DNA of 64,000 nucleotides, taken from Carettochelys insculpta. Lineage: Eukaryota; Chordata; Testudines; Carettochelyidae. The DNA lies in contig NC_134152.1 of the NCBI RefSeq assembly GCF_033958435.1, positions 10,278,001 to 10,342,000 on the forward strand. The letters are read 5' to 3'. Shown in pieces: positions 9,555 to 21,359 of this stretch. Position 1 is the first letter of the stretch; every line of letters starts with the position of its first letter. Made by a program: the position numbers and the translations under genes. A model generated the notes under the pieces. It saw only the letters and a program-made list of their open reading frames with translations, ran no database searches and was not told the DNA's origin.

Positions 9555-11940
9555 CTAAACCTGCTCTAGCAAATCCACATACTTTTTATACTGGGGGGCC
9601 CAGAACCGGACACAATATTGCAGATGTGGCCTCACCAGTGCCGAATAAAGAGGAATAACTACTTCTCTAGATCTGCTCAAAATGCCCCTCCTAATGCACC
9701 CTAGTATGCTGTTAGCCTTCTTGGCTACTAGGGCACACTGTTTACTCATACCCAGCCTTTCATCCACCATAACCCCTAGGTCCCTTTCCAGCGGACTGCT
9801 GCTGAGGCAGTTGGTCACCAGACTGTAACAATGTATCGGCTTCTTCCTCCCCAGCTGCAGGAAAAACACACTTCTCCTTATTGAACCGCATCAGATCTCT
9901 TTTGGCCCAATCCTCCAATTTATCCAGGTCACTCTGGATGCTCTCGCTACACTCCAAAATATCTACGTCTTCCACTAGTTTTGTGACATCCGCAAATTTG
10001 TTGAGGGTGCAATCCAGTCCCTCATCCAGGTCATTAATAAAGATGTTGGCCAACACCGGCCCCATAACCGAGCGTTGCGGCACTCTGCTTGAAACAGACC
10101 GCCATCAAGATATTGAGCCCTTGACCACTACCCGTGGGCCCGACCATCAAGCCAGCTTTCTATACACCTTATAGTCCAGAATACAATCCATATTTCCTTA
10201 ATTTATGGACAAAAATGTTGTGGGAGACTGTATCAAAAGCCTAGCTGAAGTCAAGGTGTATCACATCCACTGACTTCCCCATGTCTGCAGAGGTTGTTAC
10301 TTCATCATAGAAGTTAATCGGATTGTTTAGGCAGGATTTGCCCCTGGTGAATCCATGTTGGCTACTTGTGATCACTTTCCCCTCTTCCAAGTGCTTCAAA
10401 ATGGATTCCTTGAGGATTCCCTCCATTATTTTCCCAGGGATTCAGGTAAGGTTGACGGATCTATAGTTCCCTGGATTGTCCTGCTTTCTTTTTTTAAAGA
10501 TGGGCACGCTATTTGCCTTCTTCCAGTCATCTGGTATCTCCCCCAATCTCCAAGAGTCTTCAAGGATAATGGCCAAAGGTTCAGTAATGACCTCTGCCAA
10601 GTCCCTCAGCACCCTGAGTCCATTAAATTCAGGCCCATGGACTTCTGCACATCTAGATTTTCTAGATAGCTCAAAACTTTTTCCTTCCCCCACAGATGGC
10701 TACCCTCCACCTTCCCATACTGCACCATCTAGGAGTATCATGGGGAAGTTGATTTTGTCCGTGAATAACAAGGGAAAAAAAGCATTGAGTACGTCACCTT
10801 TTCCTGCATCATCTGTCACTAGGTTACCTCCCTCATCCATTAATGGCCCCACACCCTGTCTGTTAACCTGTTTATTGTTCACATGCCAGTGGAAACCCTT
10901 CTTGTTACTCTTCACATCACCTGCCAGCTGCAGTTTCAATTGTGTTTTTGTTCTCCTGATTACAGCCCGGAATTCTCCAGCTGTATATGTATACTCTGCC
11001 TTAGTCAACTGTCCATGTTTCCATTTCTTGTATGCATCCTTTTTGAATTTAAGCTGACTAAGGATTTCGCTGTTAAGCCAAGCTGGTTGCCTACTATGTT
11101 TGCATTTCTTACTATGCAGCGGGATTGTTTGTTCCTGTGCCTTCAGTAAGACTTTAAAATATTTCCAGTTCTCTTGAACCCTTTTCCCCCTTCATCTTCT
11201 ATTCCCAAGGAATCCTGCCCATCGGTTCTCTCAGGAGTCAAAGTCTGCTATTCTGAAATCAAGGAACTGTATGTTACTGCTCACCCTTCTTCCTTTCATC
11301 CGGATCCTGAAATCTACAATCTCATTGTCGGTGCAGCCCAGGTTCCCTCCCACTTCTATTTCTTCTACTAATTCTTCCCTGTTTGTGAGCAGCAGGTTAA
11401 GATGCGCACCGCCGTGGTTGGTTACTTCAGCAGTTGTACCAAGAAGTTATCCCCTACATTTGCCAAAAACTTCCTGGATATTGTGTGTGGTGATGTATTT
11501 GGCTCCCAACAAATGTCCAAATGATTAAAGTCTCCTGTGAGAACCAGGGCCTGTGATTTGGAAGCTTCACTAAGCTGCCTGAAGAACGCCTCGTCTATCT
11601 CCTCTCCCTGATCTGGCGGTCTATAACAGACATCAACTACAGCATCACCTCTGTTACTTCCACCTCTAAGCTTAACGGAAAGACACTCAACTGGATTTTC
11701 TCCTTCCTCAAACTGGAGCTCTGAGCAATCACACTGCTCCCTCACACAGAGCGCAACTCCTCCTCCTTTTCTCCCCTGCCTGTCCCTCCAAAATAATTTA
11801 TAACCTTCCGTAACTATGCTCCAGTTATGCGAATCATCCCAACAAGTCTCTGTTATTCCAACCACCTCATACTTGTGTGACTGTACCAGGGCCTCTAATT
11901 CTTCCTGTTTGTTCCCCAGGCTTCTGGCATTAGTGTACAA
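9555..11940 (-). pseudogene. CR1 ORF2 (APE endonuclease-reverse transcriptase), frameshifted
   Basis: The frame at 11422-11940 starts [17 protein letters not shown] and contains '[11 protein letters not shown]' and '[14 protein letters not shown]', typical CR1 endonuclease blocks. The RT follows in several frames: '[18 protein letters not shown]' and 'NYRSVNLT' (10442-10693), '[12 protein letters not shown]' (10241-10426), then 'VDVIHLDFS' at its end. Motif C reads FADV in 9760-10083, so the second aspartate is gone. The thumb region 'KANSILGCIRRGILSRSRE' lies at 9555-9869. At least four frame breaks; not functional. Confidence 0.9.
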
Positions 11941-12059
11941 CTATCTCAGAGAAGGGGCCAATTGGCCCACTTGCTCCTCTTCACCCAGGAAACCCACTTG
12001 ATTGTTCCCTCCTCCTTCCCCGCCTACCTCCGGGCTTGTGTAAACTTCACCCGACAAAC

Positions 12060-12403
12060 CTAGTCTAAAGATCTCCTCACTAGGTTTGCAAGCCTGCCTG
12101 CAAAGATGCTCTGTCCTCTTTTAGTGAGGTGGATCCCGTTTCTTCTCAGCAATCCCTGTTCATGAAAGAGAATCCCCTGGTCAAAGAAATCAAATCCTTC
12201 ACTGCTACACCACCTACGCAATCACACATTTACCTCTGTGATTCGACGATCCCTAGATTGAGCCCTTCCTTCCACAGGGAGGATAGATAAGAAGACCACC
12301 TGTGCTCCGTATTTCTTGATCTTTCTCCCGAGGGTTACGTAATCTGCCGTGATATTATCAAAGTTGTTCTTGGCTGTATCATTGGTTCCTACATGAAGTA
12401 GTC
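12060..12403 (-). pseudogene. CR1 ORF1 C-terminus, SGNH-type esterase domain
   Basis: Reading the complement from 12403 gives LLHVGTNDTAKNNF, a middle 'KYGAQVVFLSILPVEGR', and 'RRNGIHLTKRGQSIFAGRL', closing with a TAG at 12062-12060. GTND (block III) and the G-I-H-L with catalytic histidine (block V) are the signatures of SGNH-fold esterases carried in ORF1 of many CR1 elements, where the domain is thought to aid lipid or membrane interactions. There is one in-frame TGA near the middle. The N-terminal block with the nucleophilic serine is missing, cut at 12415 where a HARBI1-like relic begins. Confidence 0.75.
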
Positions 12404-12649
12404 TACAGCTTTAAGAATTTTTGGCAGACAAAGAGGATCAAAAGTGAAATCCACCTTTGAAAACAGCATGTGCACAAAGCCTTGGGTGCTCTTTCACAAG
12501 AACAGGACAGAAAATGCCAGGGATAGGGTCACATGGCTGAAAAGCCTTTCCATGGGTGCTGGCCCCATGCATTCTTATAGTCCCCCTCCCATATGCCCCC
12601 TCCTGCACATGCTGCTGAGGCCTGCTGAGGTCAGTGAAGCTAAACCTGT

Positions 12650-13140
12650 GCCTGGGGTGATCCCTCACCTCTGAGAGTCACTGACCTACAGCAGCTGCTG
12701 ATGCACAGGATTTCCCTGGCCTTCCTGCTTGCAACTTTCCTCTGCCTTCTGTGGTGCTGAAGACCTGGTTCTGGACTCTCTAACCTACCATGCTCTGTGC
12801 CAGACCCTCCTCCAGGCCATTCGGCATGCATAAGGCCACCACGCCATATCCAACTGGTGGGACTGGGTGGTTCTGCCCAAGTGGGATGACGCACTGGCTG
12901 CAGAACTTCAAAATGAAGGAGGACACCTTCATGGAGCTCTGTAGCTGCCTCTCCACCATCCTCGGGTACCAGGACACACAGCTGCATCCCACCCTCAAGG
13001 TGGAGAAGTGCATGTCCGTTGCCGTCTGGAAATTTGCCAGCCTGACAGCTACCACTCGGTGCGCCAGCAGTTCGGTGTGGGAAGGCCACAATTGGGGCCA
13101 TTGTCTTCAAGGTACAGCATATTCCTCTCACTGGCCTGAC
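12650..13140 (+). pseudogene. HARBI1-like: HARBI1-like transposase N-terminal half
   Basis: In one frame 12856-12910 reads NWWDWVVLPKWDDA. A second frame gives 'WLQNFKMKEDTFMELC', 'LGYQDTQLHPTLKVEK' and 'AVWKFASL', and a third continues 'DSYHSVRQQFGVGR'. This is the order in reptile HARBI1-like proteins, where the last block is the helix-turn-helix-like segment preceding the DDE catalytic core. An N-terminal hydrophobic run (ISLAFLLATFLCLLW) precedes it. The DDE core itself is not recognisable downstream. At least two frameshifts. PIF/Harbinger transposases act in the nucleus with a Myb-like partner. Confidence 0.7.
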
Positions 13141-13683
13141 ATTGGGAGGGTGGAGCAAGGGGGTGGGGAATCGAGCCCCAGAGGACCATGACACCTCACC
13201 CATACAGGTGAAGACTCAAGGCGGGGCAGAGGGTCTGGAGGGAGGGAAGGGGCAGAGGAGTGGACAGCAGGGAGTGGGAGGCTGGGCTGGCACATTGGTG
13301 AGGGTCATGCATATGGTACACAGAAAGCCCTCCACTTCTGCCCACATTTCTAGCCACCTGACAAGGTAGGGCTCAACCAGTGCCAGCCACCTGTCTGCCA
13401 GGGTGTTCTGGCAGTGGAGGGCTGCCTTGTAGGTGGTGGCCTCATGCTCCCAACCACGGCAATGTGCCTTCCATCCACAGGCCCACCTGGTCCCAGTGGT
13501 GGGGGTGGTCCAGCCCTCTCAGCCCCCACTCCTGGACTTCACAGCCCAATATCCTGGATGGGGCTGGATGGCCCTGGGTGTGTGCTGAGACTCTCCAACC
13601 CTTAGATGGCAGAGCTGGAAGGGATGGAAGAAGAAAGAGCGAGAGATGGTGCTTCAGTCTCACAGCCCAGCCCTTGTTACTCT

Positions 13684-14817
13684 GACCCAGGCTTTTCATA
13701 CGGTTTCCTGCAATATTCTTGTTCATAAGTTAAGGAAAGACAGATTGGATCCTTGACTATAAGAGGGACAAAAAAACTGGCTTGATGGTCAGGCCCAACA
13801 GGTAGTGGTCAATGGCTCAGGATCTGGAAGGCAGCCTGTTTCACGCGGAGTGCTGCAAGGCTCGGTTCTGGGGCCGGTGTTATTCAACATCTCTATTAAT
13901 GACCTGGTTGAAGGACTGGATTGCACCCTCAGCAAGTCTGTGGATGACACAAAACTAGGGGGGGGTGATAGATACATTGGAGGGTAGAGAGAGAATCCAG
14001 AGGGACCTGGATAAATTGGACGACTGGACCAAAAAGAAATCTGATGCAGTTCAACAGGGAGAAATGTAGAGTCCTGCACCTGCGGCAGAAGAATCTCAAG
14101 CATTGTTATAGGCTGGGGACCAACTGGCTCAGCAGCGGTATGGTGGAAAGGGACCTAGGAGTTATGGTGGATGAAAGGCTGGATATGAGTAAACAGTGTG
14201 CCCTTGTAGCCAAGAAGGCTAACAGCATACTTGGGTGCGTTAGGAGGAGCATTTCAAGCAGATCTAGAGAAGTAGTTATTCCCCTCTATTTGGCACAGGT
14301 GAGGTGACATTTGGAATATTGTGTCCAGTTTTGGGCCCCCCAGTATAAAAAGGATGTGGATTTCCTGGAGCAGGTTCAGCGGAAGGTAACAAAATGATTA
14401 AGGGTCTGGAGCACAAGACCTATGAGGATAGGCTGAGGGATTTGGGCTTGTTTAGTTTACAGAAGAGAAGACTTAGAGGTGATTTAATAGCAGCCTTCAA
14501 CTTACTGAAGGAAGCTCTAAAGTGGAGCGTGAGAAACTGTTTTCAGTGGTGTCAGAAGGCAGAACAATGTTCTTTAGTTGAAGATGGAGAGGTGTGGGTT
14601 AGATATTAGGAAAAAACCTGCTTCACCAGGAGCGTGGTGACGCATTGGAACGCATTACCTAGATAGGTGGTGGATTCTCCATCCCTCGAGGTTTTTAACT
14701 CCCAGCTTGACAAGGTCCTGGCTGGGCTGACTTATTGGGGTTGATTCTGCTTGAAGCAGGGGCTGGACTAGATTATTTGCTGAAGTCTCTTCCAGGCCTA
14801 TGATTCTGTGATTCTGT
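13684..14817 (+). mobile_element. CR1 LINE, 3' part of ORF2 and 3' end
   Basis: This 5'-truncated CR1 begins inside the RT (equivalent of the '[11 protein letters not shown]' region of the copy at 30.7 kb). It covers RT motif B onwards and ends with 'CTATGATTCTGTGATTCTG', the CR1 3' repeat. It sits in the Harbinger-like relic in plus orientation. It shares long blocks with the 30.1 and 9.5 kb CR1s, so all three belong to related subfamilies. Confidence 0.9.
13805..14600 (+). pseudogene. CR1 ORF2 fragment (RT motifs B-C and thumb)
   Basis: Frames at 13805-13987, 14044-14307 and 14394-14609 carry '[15 protein letters not shown]' (motif B), motif C as SVDDTKLGG where the usual FADD has become SVDD, then 'ERDLGVMVDERLDMSKQC' and 'KANSILGCVRRSISSRSRE'. 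The two catalytic aspartates remain but the preceding residues are altered and frames are broken. Confidence 0.85.
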
Positions 14818-15195
14818 TACACCCCCCACCCCCTGCCCACCCCTCATGGGCAGCTGCCGCCACCTGTAGGCCAAGGGATGGGGATGTCCTGGGAGCAATG
14901 GAACGTGTGCCTGCATGGTGGCTGTGCTACATATGGCCTCTGCAATACCTTGGTGATGGTACTGACCGTTGGGGGCCTCCTACCCGCACTGCCCTAGGAA
15001 ATTGGCTCACAAAGACTTGGTCTCAGAGCATCTCCACACAATTTTTTTTTCAGTCTTCTGGAAGGAGTCTTCCAGGAGGGGAAGAGGGCCTCCCAAAGAA
15101 GCACCACATTCTTTCAAATTCATTTCAGAAGAACACATTTTGTACGTAGATTCTCACAAGATCTTTCAAAGGATCTCACTAGTGTAAATGCAGCC

Positions 15196-15404
15196 TAAGT
15201 GAGGGTGGTCTTGTGCCATCTGACAAATTCCCAGGGTTATAGGTGAGTAAGAGTCCCTTAAGCCAAAAAGAAATTGGAATTAAAGTCTTCCACTGCTATT
15301 TAAATTCAGGTAAAACATTGTAGATTGAAATGACTGATTTTAAGAAGCAGCACGCAGCAAAATGAAAAATGTGTTATTATCAGAAACACCTTAAAGAAAT
15401 ATCT
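15196..15404. other. unassigned spacer
   Basis: AT-rich spacer between the Harbinger-like right end and the next MITE; nothing recognised. Confidence 0.3.
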
Positions 15405-15945
15405 GAGAGTAAGTCTACAAAGCAGCCTTATATTGAAATAACCTATTCTGGAAGAGCTAAATGTGGAATAGCTTATTTTGGAATAATGCTGCTTCACACA
15501 AAATGCATTTTGAAATAGCACATGTAGGCTACATCTACATTGCAACTATCTTTCAAAAGAAGTTCTTCTGGACGATCTCTTCCAAACAAGAACAAAAAAA
15601 CCAAACAGACTAACAAAAAAAACACCACGCTTCTCTCAAGAGTGCGTTCCCTCAAAAAACAATCCATTCTCTTGAACCTGCAAGCCATTTGAATTATTTT
15701 GAAATCCGCTTATTATGGCTTATTTTGAAATAGGCTCTATTCCCCGTGTTAACAGCACCTATTTTGAAGTAGCGATTTCAAAATAGGTGCTATTCCTTTT
15801 GGAACGAGGTTTACCAATTTTGAAATATGCCAACTGCTATGTCAAATTTATTTCAAAATACACTTGCATTATGTAGCTGCTAGGATAATTATCTCAAAAT
15901 AATGGCTGTTACTTCAAAATAAGTTTACTGTGTAGATGTACCCTG
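15405..15945. mobile_element. MITE of the 'GAAATAGCTTATTT' family
   Basis: The right end read on the complement is TCAGGGTACATCTACACAG. The left end is a diverged AGTAAGTCTACAAAGCAGCC. The interior is full of short palindromic pieces such as TATTTTGAAATAGG and TTATTTCAAAATA. The same family underlies the stacks at 40.76 kb and 52.36 kb. An unrelated purine-poor stretch at about 15530-15690, beginning GGCTACATCTACATTGCAAC, looks like a further small insertion. Confidence 0.7.
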
Positions 15946-15959
15946 AGAGGGGAAAAGGT

Positions 15960-16250
15960 AAAGAGGAAAATTATCATCATCATCATTAGCAATAATTTGT
16001 ATAACAGTAGCCCTTAGAAGCCACAGCTAAAATCAAGGACCCGTTGTGGTACACACTGTACAAAAACAAAGGGAGAAACAGTTGCTGTCCTGAAAAATTT
16101 AGAGTCTAATAGAGGAAAGAGGTGCAAGATGGGAAGCCGGCACAGGGAACATGAAATCACTTGGCCTAGGTCACACAGCAGATGAGTGGCAGAATCCAGA
16201 ACACGGCCTACCTACCACACGCAAGAGACTACATTTTTAAAGGGATTTAG
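15960..16250 (+). repeat. ancient SINE-like interspersed repeat
   Basis: The order 'TGTACAAAAACAAAGGGAG', 'TTAGAGTCTAATAGAGG' and 'GGTCACACAGCAGATGAG' is a pattern common in turtle and other sauropsid genomes; the last block resembles the MIR/CORE-type segment. A second copy is split at 43.85-44.33 kb. Family name uncertain. Confidence 0.45.
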
Positions 16251-16888
16251 CACCTGACTCCCATCTATTTCATTCATATTGGCTGATGGGATATAGGTTC
16301 CTAAATCAGTTGCACAATCTGGAGTATTTATTCTAGCACATGGCAACATCGAGTTGTGGTAGTGGTCACAGGGCTCTACTAGTTCCAACAGTTAAAGGGA
16401 TGGACGCGTATACAATTAGGTCATTTTAGCAGCAATGGGAACATCAGCTCTTTTTTTCCCTTCCCCAATACAGCAAATTCCTTCTTAGGGGATGTCACTG
16501 TCTCTGCCAGATTAGCATCCCATTTGTTCATGGTCTACATGCCATCAGGCTGTCTCTTATTACACCTAAAGCCCTCTCTCCATTCCAGGAACTGCAGCAT
16601 TCTGCTGAGGCTCAGCATTCTGGTCTCCTTGTTTCCTCCTTTCAGGGGAGCATGTCACAGTCTTATTGTCCAACCACTTCTGCAGTTTCAGGTGTCAGGG
16701 ACCTAGCTCCCCATCAAGCATTTAGCTAGGCCCTCTTCTCCTGGTTCCTGCTAGCAGCTGCTCTGTCCAAAGTACGTGTAATTCTCTCAGCCCTCCAGTG
16801 ACACAGTCCTTACTCCCTAGGCGCAGAGCAGCAACTGATCCTATACTGCCCCACAGCGGCCTTTTATCTGGGAAGCAACTGTCTAGCA
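16251..16888. other. unassigned sequence
   Basis: No recognisable gene or repeat; moderately pyrimidine-rich from 16440 to 16860. Confidence 0.35.
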
Positions 16889-17597
16889 AGGAACACTGCA
16901 AAAAGGAATCTAGGGGTCATAGTGGACCACAAGCTAAGTATGAGTCAACAGTGTGATGCCATTGGTAAAAAAAGCAAGCATGATTCTGGGATGCATTAAC
17001 AGGAGTGTTGTGAGCAAGACACTAGAAGCCATCCTTTTCATCTGCTCTGCATTGATTAGGCTTCAGTTGTAGTATTGTGTCCAGTTCTTGGCACCACATT
17101 TCAAGAACTATATGGATAAATTGCAGAAGGTCCAGAGACGGGCAACAAGAATGATTAAAGGTCTAGAGAACATGAGCTAGGAGAGATGACTGAAAGAATT
17201 GGGCTTGTTCACTTTAGAAAAGAAAAGACCGGGAGGGGACATGATAGCAGTTTACAATTATCTAAAAGAGTGTTACAAGGAGGAGGAGGGAGAAAAAATT
17301 TTCTTCTTAGCCTCTGAAGATAGGACAAGAGGCAATGGACTTAAATTGCAGCAAGGGAGGATAAGGGTGGACATTAGGAAAAATTTTCTAAAGGTCAGGG
17401 TGGTTAAACACTGAAATAACTTGTTTCACGAAGTTGTAGAATCTCCGTTACTGGAGATATTTAAGATCAGGTTAGATAGACATCTACTGGGATGGAGACA
17501 TCTACTTGGTCCTGCCATGAGGACAGGGGACTTGACTCGATGGCCTCTCAAGATCCCTTCCAAACCTAGTGTTCTATGATTCTATGATTTCATGATT
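16889..17597 (+). mobile_element. CR1 LINE 3' end, older subfamily
   Basis: Plus-strand CR1 tail. It encodes remnants of 'RNLGVIVDHKLSMSQQCD' and the thumb, then the frame at 17199-17414 (GLFTLEKKRPGGDMIAVYNYL), and ends with 'TTCTATGATTCTATGATT'. It is clearly more diverged from the 30.1 kb CR1 than the 13.7 kb copy is. Confidence 0.9.
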
Positions 17598-20500
17598 AAC
17601 TTGCTACCTTCTGCTCGATAAGACGCAGGTAAATAAAGCATGCGTTTTTAGACTTACATAAATATTTTTGTCTTTTGTTGATATGTGAAAGAACTTTTAT
17701 GTTTCTGGAATGGAATTTGTCTGTGCTGTTCTATACATATGTGCTTGTGCTGATGATAATTTTATGGTATGAAATTAATCAAATATTAATAAACTAACAA
17801 TAGGTGTCAAATCCACACCTCTGCCATGATTTCTTCTGCATTAGCATCACTGAAGTTGAATAATCTGTAACTCTAAGCCAGGCTACAGTCTGTAATGTCC
17901 ATTAATGTTTTGAAGTCCCCAGGAAAAAGAAGACTGGAAAGCCAACTATCTACTGCCCATTCAGAAAAGGGCTGTGTGAAACATTTACTTCTTTTCTGGG
18001 GTCTTAAAAGTCTCCAGCTCATTCTGCTGTGTTTAAAACTCAAGGAGGAACCTAACAATAATATGGATATGACATAGCATGAAACCAAATGGCTGATTTT
18101 TTTGTACAGCATGGTTTGTTACCCCGGCTGTAATGGGCATTGTGTTTGGCTACTAGACAAGAAGTGGGATAATAGAATTTAGGCACCAATCTTAAATAGA
18201 AAGCAAATAATCATTTGTCATCAGGAGTCTCTTGACACCAGGCAAGTTGGAATGATTTGCTCATGTATTTTGCCATGCTGTGCAAATCTTCATCTGGACC
18301 TTGAGAAATTCAAAGGAGAGAGCAGGACGTGAAGATGAGTTCAACATCTTTGGTACCCTGGAGCATGATGAACACTGCCAGCAGAAAATGAGCAATAAGC
18401 AGAACAGCTAAGAACTGCCTGAGTCACAAGACAAGGTTCTAAAGATTGTATGGAAATGGTTCATTCCATTGACTTGAGTGGCAACTGTTACATTTTATTC
18501 CTCCAAAACTGTAGAAATGAAAAGGAATTCAAATGTGAGATCAAGTAGCGTTAATTGCACATTACTTCAGCCAGTTAAACATACGTATAGAATGGAGGTC
18601 AGAGAATGTGACCTAAAGTCAACATCTGAAAGAATCACTCTGCCTCTTCCTGGAAATATGGCAATAATACTTGTTGAACCTTAATAGTTTTCTGGCTACT
18701 TCCTGTTCTTTCTGCAGAGTACTATTTGCCATTGATCTGGAGCTACACCCAGGATCTGCTGCACCTGATGTGATTGGGTAAACATGTGTTACTCTGACGG
18801 AGCGTGAAACCACAAGAGCATTGTCCTTGGATTTGTTCAGGGATCTTTTGTTACTCTAAACAGACCTCAGAGTCATAATTTCCCAGTGCTGATTTGTATT
18901 TGTCTGAAGAAATTTGTAAGATAATGGTATTGCACTTTTGTCTTACTGTCAATAAATATCCAAAGTGGGAGACTAAAAAAGTACTGTGTGGTTTGCTATA
19001 ACGCTGCTTTGCAAGTGTGCACTAAACGTAGCAAAGATTTTCATAAACCAAGATCTTCACAGTTTATTCTGATATTGCCTCGACCCAACTTGACTGTGCA
19101 GAAGAAGGTTTTAACCATGATTTTTGGAAACTGTTGTCAGTGCTGTCCTTATTTATATTTACAATTAAGCCATGTTCAACACTGATCCAAGTGTACCTGT
19201 TGCAAAACTTATTGCTTAACGCACTGTGTTTGGGAGTAAGCTTTGGTCTCTGCTTAGACACAAAGAACTGAAAAACAACCACATTGGCATGGGTTTTGGT
19301 GAGTTGAGATAGAACTGCTTATCTGAATTGAATGCAGTCCTTAAGTTTATGAGATAATTCAGTATTTTCAAATGCTTTGTGAGCATGGGAAAGCTGCAAA
19401 TCGTCTGCTTGTATTTGTCAGGGTCAAAAAGGCATTTGTTGTTGCTGAACAAAAGCCATTAGTTTCTTTGATGTAAAAGATTACTATATTTCTGTAAAGC
19501 AGAAACTGAATCAGTACCTGGTATATGAACTTGCTGAATTTTTAAACAAATATGTGTTAACGAAAAGATTTACCCAGCTTTATTTGGGTCCTTAACTCAA
19601 TATTTTTTAAAATAAAAGGAAAATGAATGCTTTATTTAATTTTTTTTAAATACCATGTTATTTTTATGAAGTTATTTTTCATTTTGGATGTCTTAAAAAA
19701 GGGATTGGTTAATTTGTTCAGTTTCTTTTTTGTAATTTTTTTAAAATGGCAGTTCAATCTGGCATATTATTTTACATTCCTATAAAATCTTGTCATTTCT
19801 GATGCTTTAGGAAAAAAGGGCCATTCAGTTTCCAATAACAGTTTTTTCTAGTTTTCAAAACAAGAATTGATTTTAGCTATACAAAAGAGTTCACTGCTCC
19901 AAATTTCTCCATTGTATCTCTTTCCTTTAAGGTTTAGGGACAAGCAATCCTACTTGAGGTTTATCCTATTTTTCTGACTCACTTTAATTCAGTCTCTTTC
20001 AACGTTTGCTTCTTTATGTCAGTTTAGAGGACTGTATTTGATTTGCTATTCTGTCTCTTCTGTTTGGTTTTATGAGAGGCAACCTCAGTTCAGGCACATC
20101 CCATTTTCTTGGCACAACCAACCCCTCATCCTACCTTAAATTATCATAAGAGGCTGCTGCACACTGAATTTGGTGGTCCCAGCTCTTAGTGTATACCAGG
20201 AGTTTTTGTTCAAAAAGATAAACTTTTCAAAATATGTAGTTGATTATTTAGTGCTCACATACAAGTTACTTATGGGTATTCTATAAGTAAGGCAGAAAAA
20301 TAGGACCCTTGGGAGAAAGTGGGCATCTGGAAGACTTTATCTCTTTCATATTTACATAGTTTTGATGGCTGTATTTTTCTGCACATCAAGGAAACATCTG
20401 TGAACTTGGTCCTCATGTTGGGGATATTACAGCTTTGACGTCCCTTCCCAGGGTAGCAGATTGAGGAAGTCCTCCATGGATTGATCTTGAGGGGTTGCTC

Positions 20501-21189
20501 CAAATAATACAGAATAAGGTGTCATGGACCAGCAGCACCTTGGAGAAGGGAAACTGATTCCAAACCTAGGCAGACAGAGCTTGCTAAGCCTTTTAAGGTG
20601 TATCTATCAAACAGAAGGAAAGACGAATCTCAAACCTGTGCTCTCTCCTTCTGGTGCATGTTGGTTGTAACTCACAAGTCAGCCTCACTTAAATCCATTC
20701 ACATATCAGTACATATTTAACTCTTGATGAAAGTCCTATGGTGATGGGTAAGTGATATCAGATTCAGGTGGAAGATACCACCGGAAACATTTAGCCATAA
20801 ACCGGTATATTGATGACCCAGGTGGGATGGTTGTCTACCTCCTCAACTGGAACAACAGAAGCTCATGTGTCCTGCCTAGGTGATAAAGCAGCCCAATTTA
20901 GGGATGGTGCTACTTTTTCCCAAAAGAAGAAGGTGAGAGAAAACAATCCCCAAAAGCAGCTTGTTCCAATTGATTCCTGTTGGTTAACAACAACTGACTG
21001 GATTTCCATTTTTGCGGAAATAAGGGAAGATCAATAACCAAACTGAAACTGTTTTTTTTAAATCCTTGAATGTATGCATGCTTATCTAGCTATCTATAGA
21101 TCAATCGATTGGTAGTTCGATCAATATATCAATAGATAGGGATGATTACCATGAAAGCAGGACAATAATCACTGTTAGAGAACTTGCAG
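17598..21189. other. 3.6 kb AT-rich, repeat-poor region
   Basis: No transposable element, gene or RNA signature is recognised. It is the longest stretch in the window with so little repeat content. The far end (20800-21189) may hold the eroded 5' part of the LINE that follows. Conserved non-coding sequence could sit here but cannot be judged from one genome. Confidence 0.45.
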
Positions 21190-21359
21190 GTTAAAATTGT
21201 GATGTTGAAGCCAGTTTGGAGCAGGCAATTCATTTTACTTTGTGGGCTATCCTGAGGGTCTTCCAAGGCAAGCTCCACTATCAGGACACCACTTGTTCCT
21301 CAGCTTGAATCCCAGTCACATGCCATCTGTCCTTGCCTCATGATTGCAAAGCTTAGACT

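Larger units (their letters stand above)
9470..12415 (-). mobile_element. CR1 LINE, minus strand, lacks its own 3' end
   Basis: About 2.9 kb of CR1 covering the ORF1 C-terminus and most of ORF2. CR1 copies are normally 5'-truncated with an intact 3' tail. This one keeps the 5' coding part but stops near 9470 without the (ATTCTGTG)-type 3' repeat, and a PLE fragment follows. A deletion or the PLE insertion removed the tail. Multiple frameshifts split ORF2. Confidence 0.9.
12416..15195 (+). mobile_element. PIF/Harbinger-like element relic, interrupted by a CR1
   Basis: The transposase relic at 12.65-13.15 kb is followed by GC-rich, P/G/S-coding sequence to 13683, then a CR1 insertion (13684-14817), then sequence ending at 15195 with 'ACTAGTGTAAATGCAGCC'. 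The last is a diverged copy of the GGCTATGTCTACACTAGT-type terminus. Treating both flanks as one element is an inference from this terminus and from lack of any other element border; the left terminus is not visible because CR1 sequence occupies it. Confidence 0.5.

Noticed and set aside
10355..11149. Plus-strand frames across the CR1
   Set aside because: They are antisense shadows of minus-strand CR1 ORF2, which matches family motifs in order.
13200..13683. GC-rich, proline/glycine-coding stretch as a host exon
   Set aside because: Frames are short in all phases with no splice-site logic, and the stretch sits between a HARBI1 relic and a CR1.
21090..21140. Palindromic GATCAATCGATTGGT region as a regulatory site
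   Set aside because: It is a short AT-rich ATAGATA/ATCAATA low-complexity patch without further structure.
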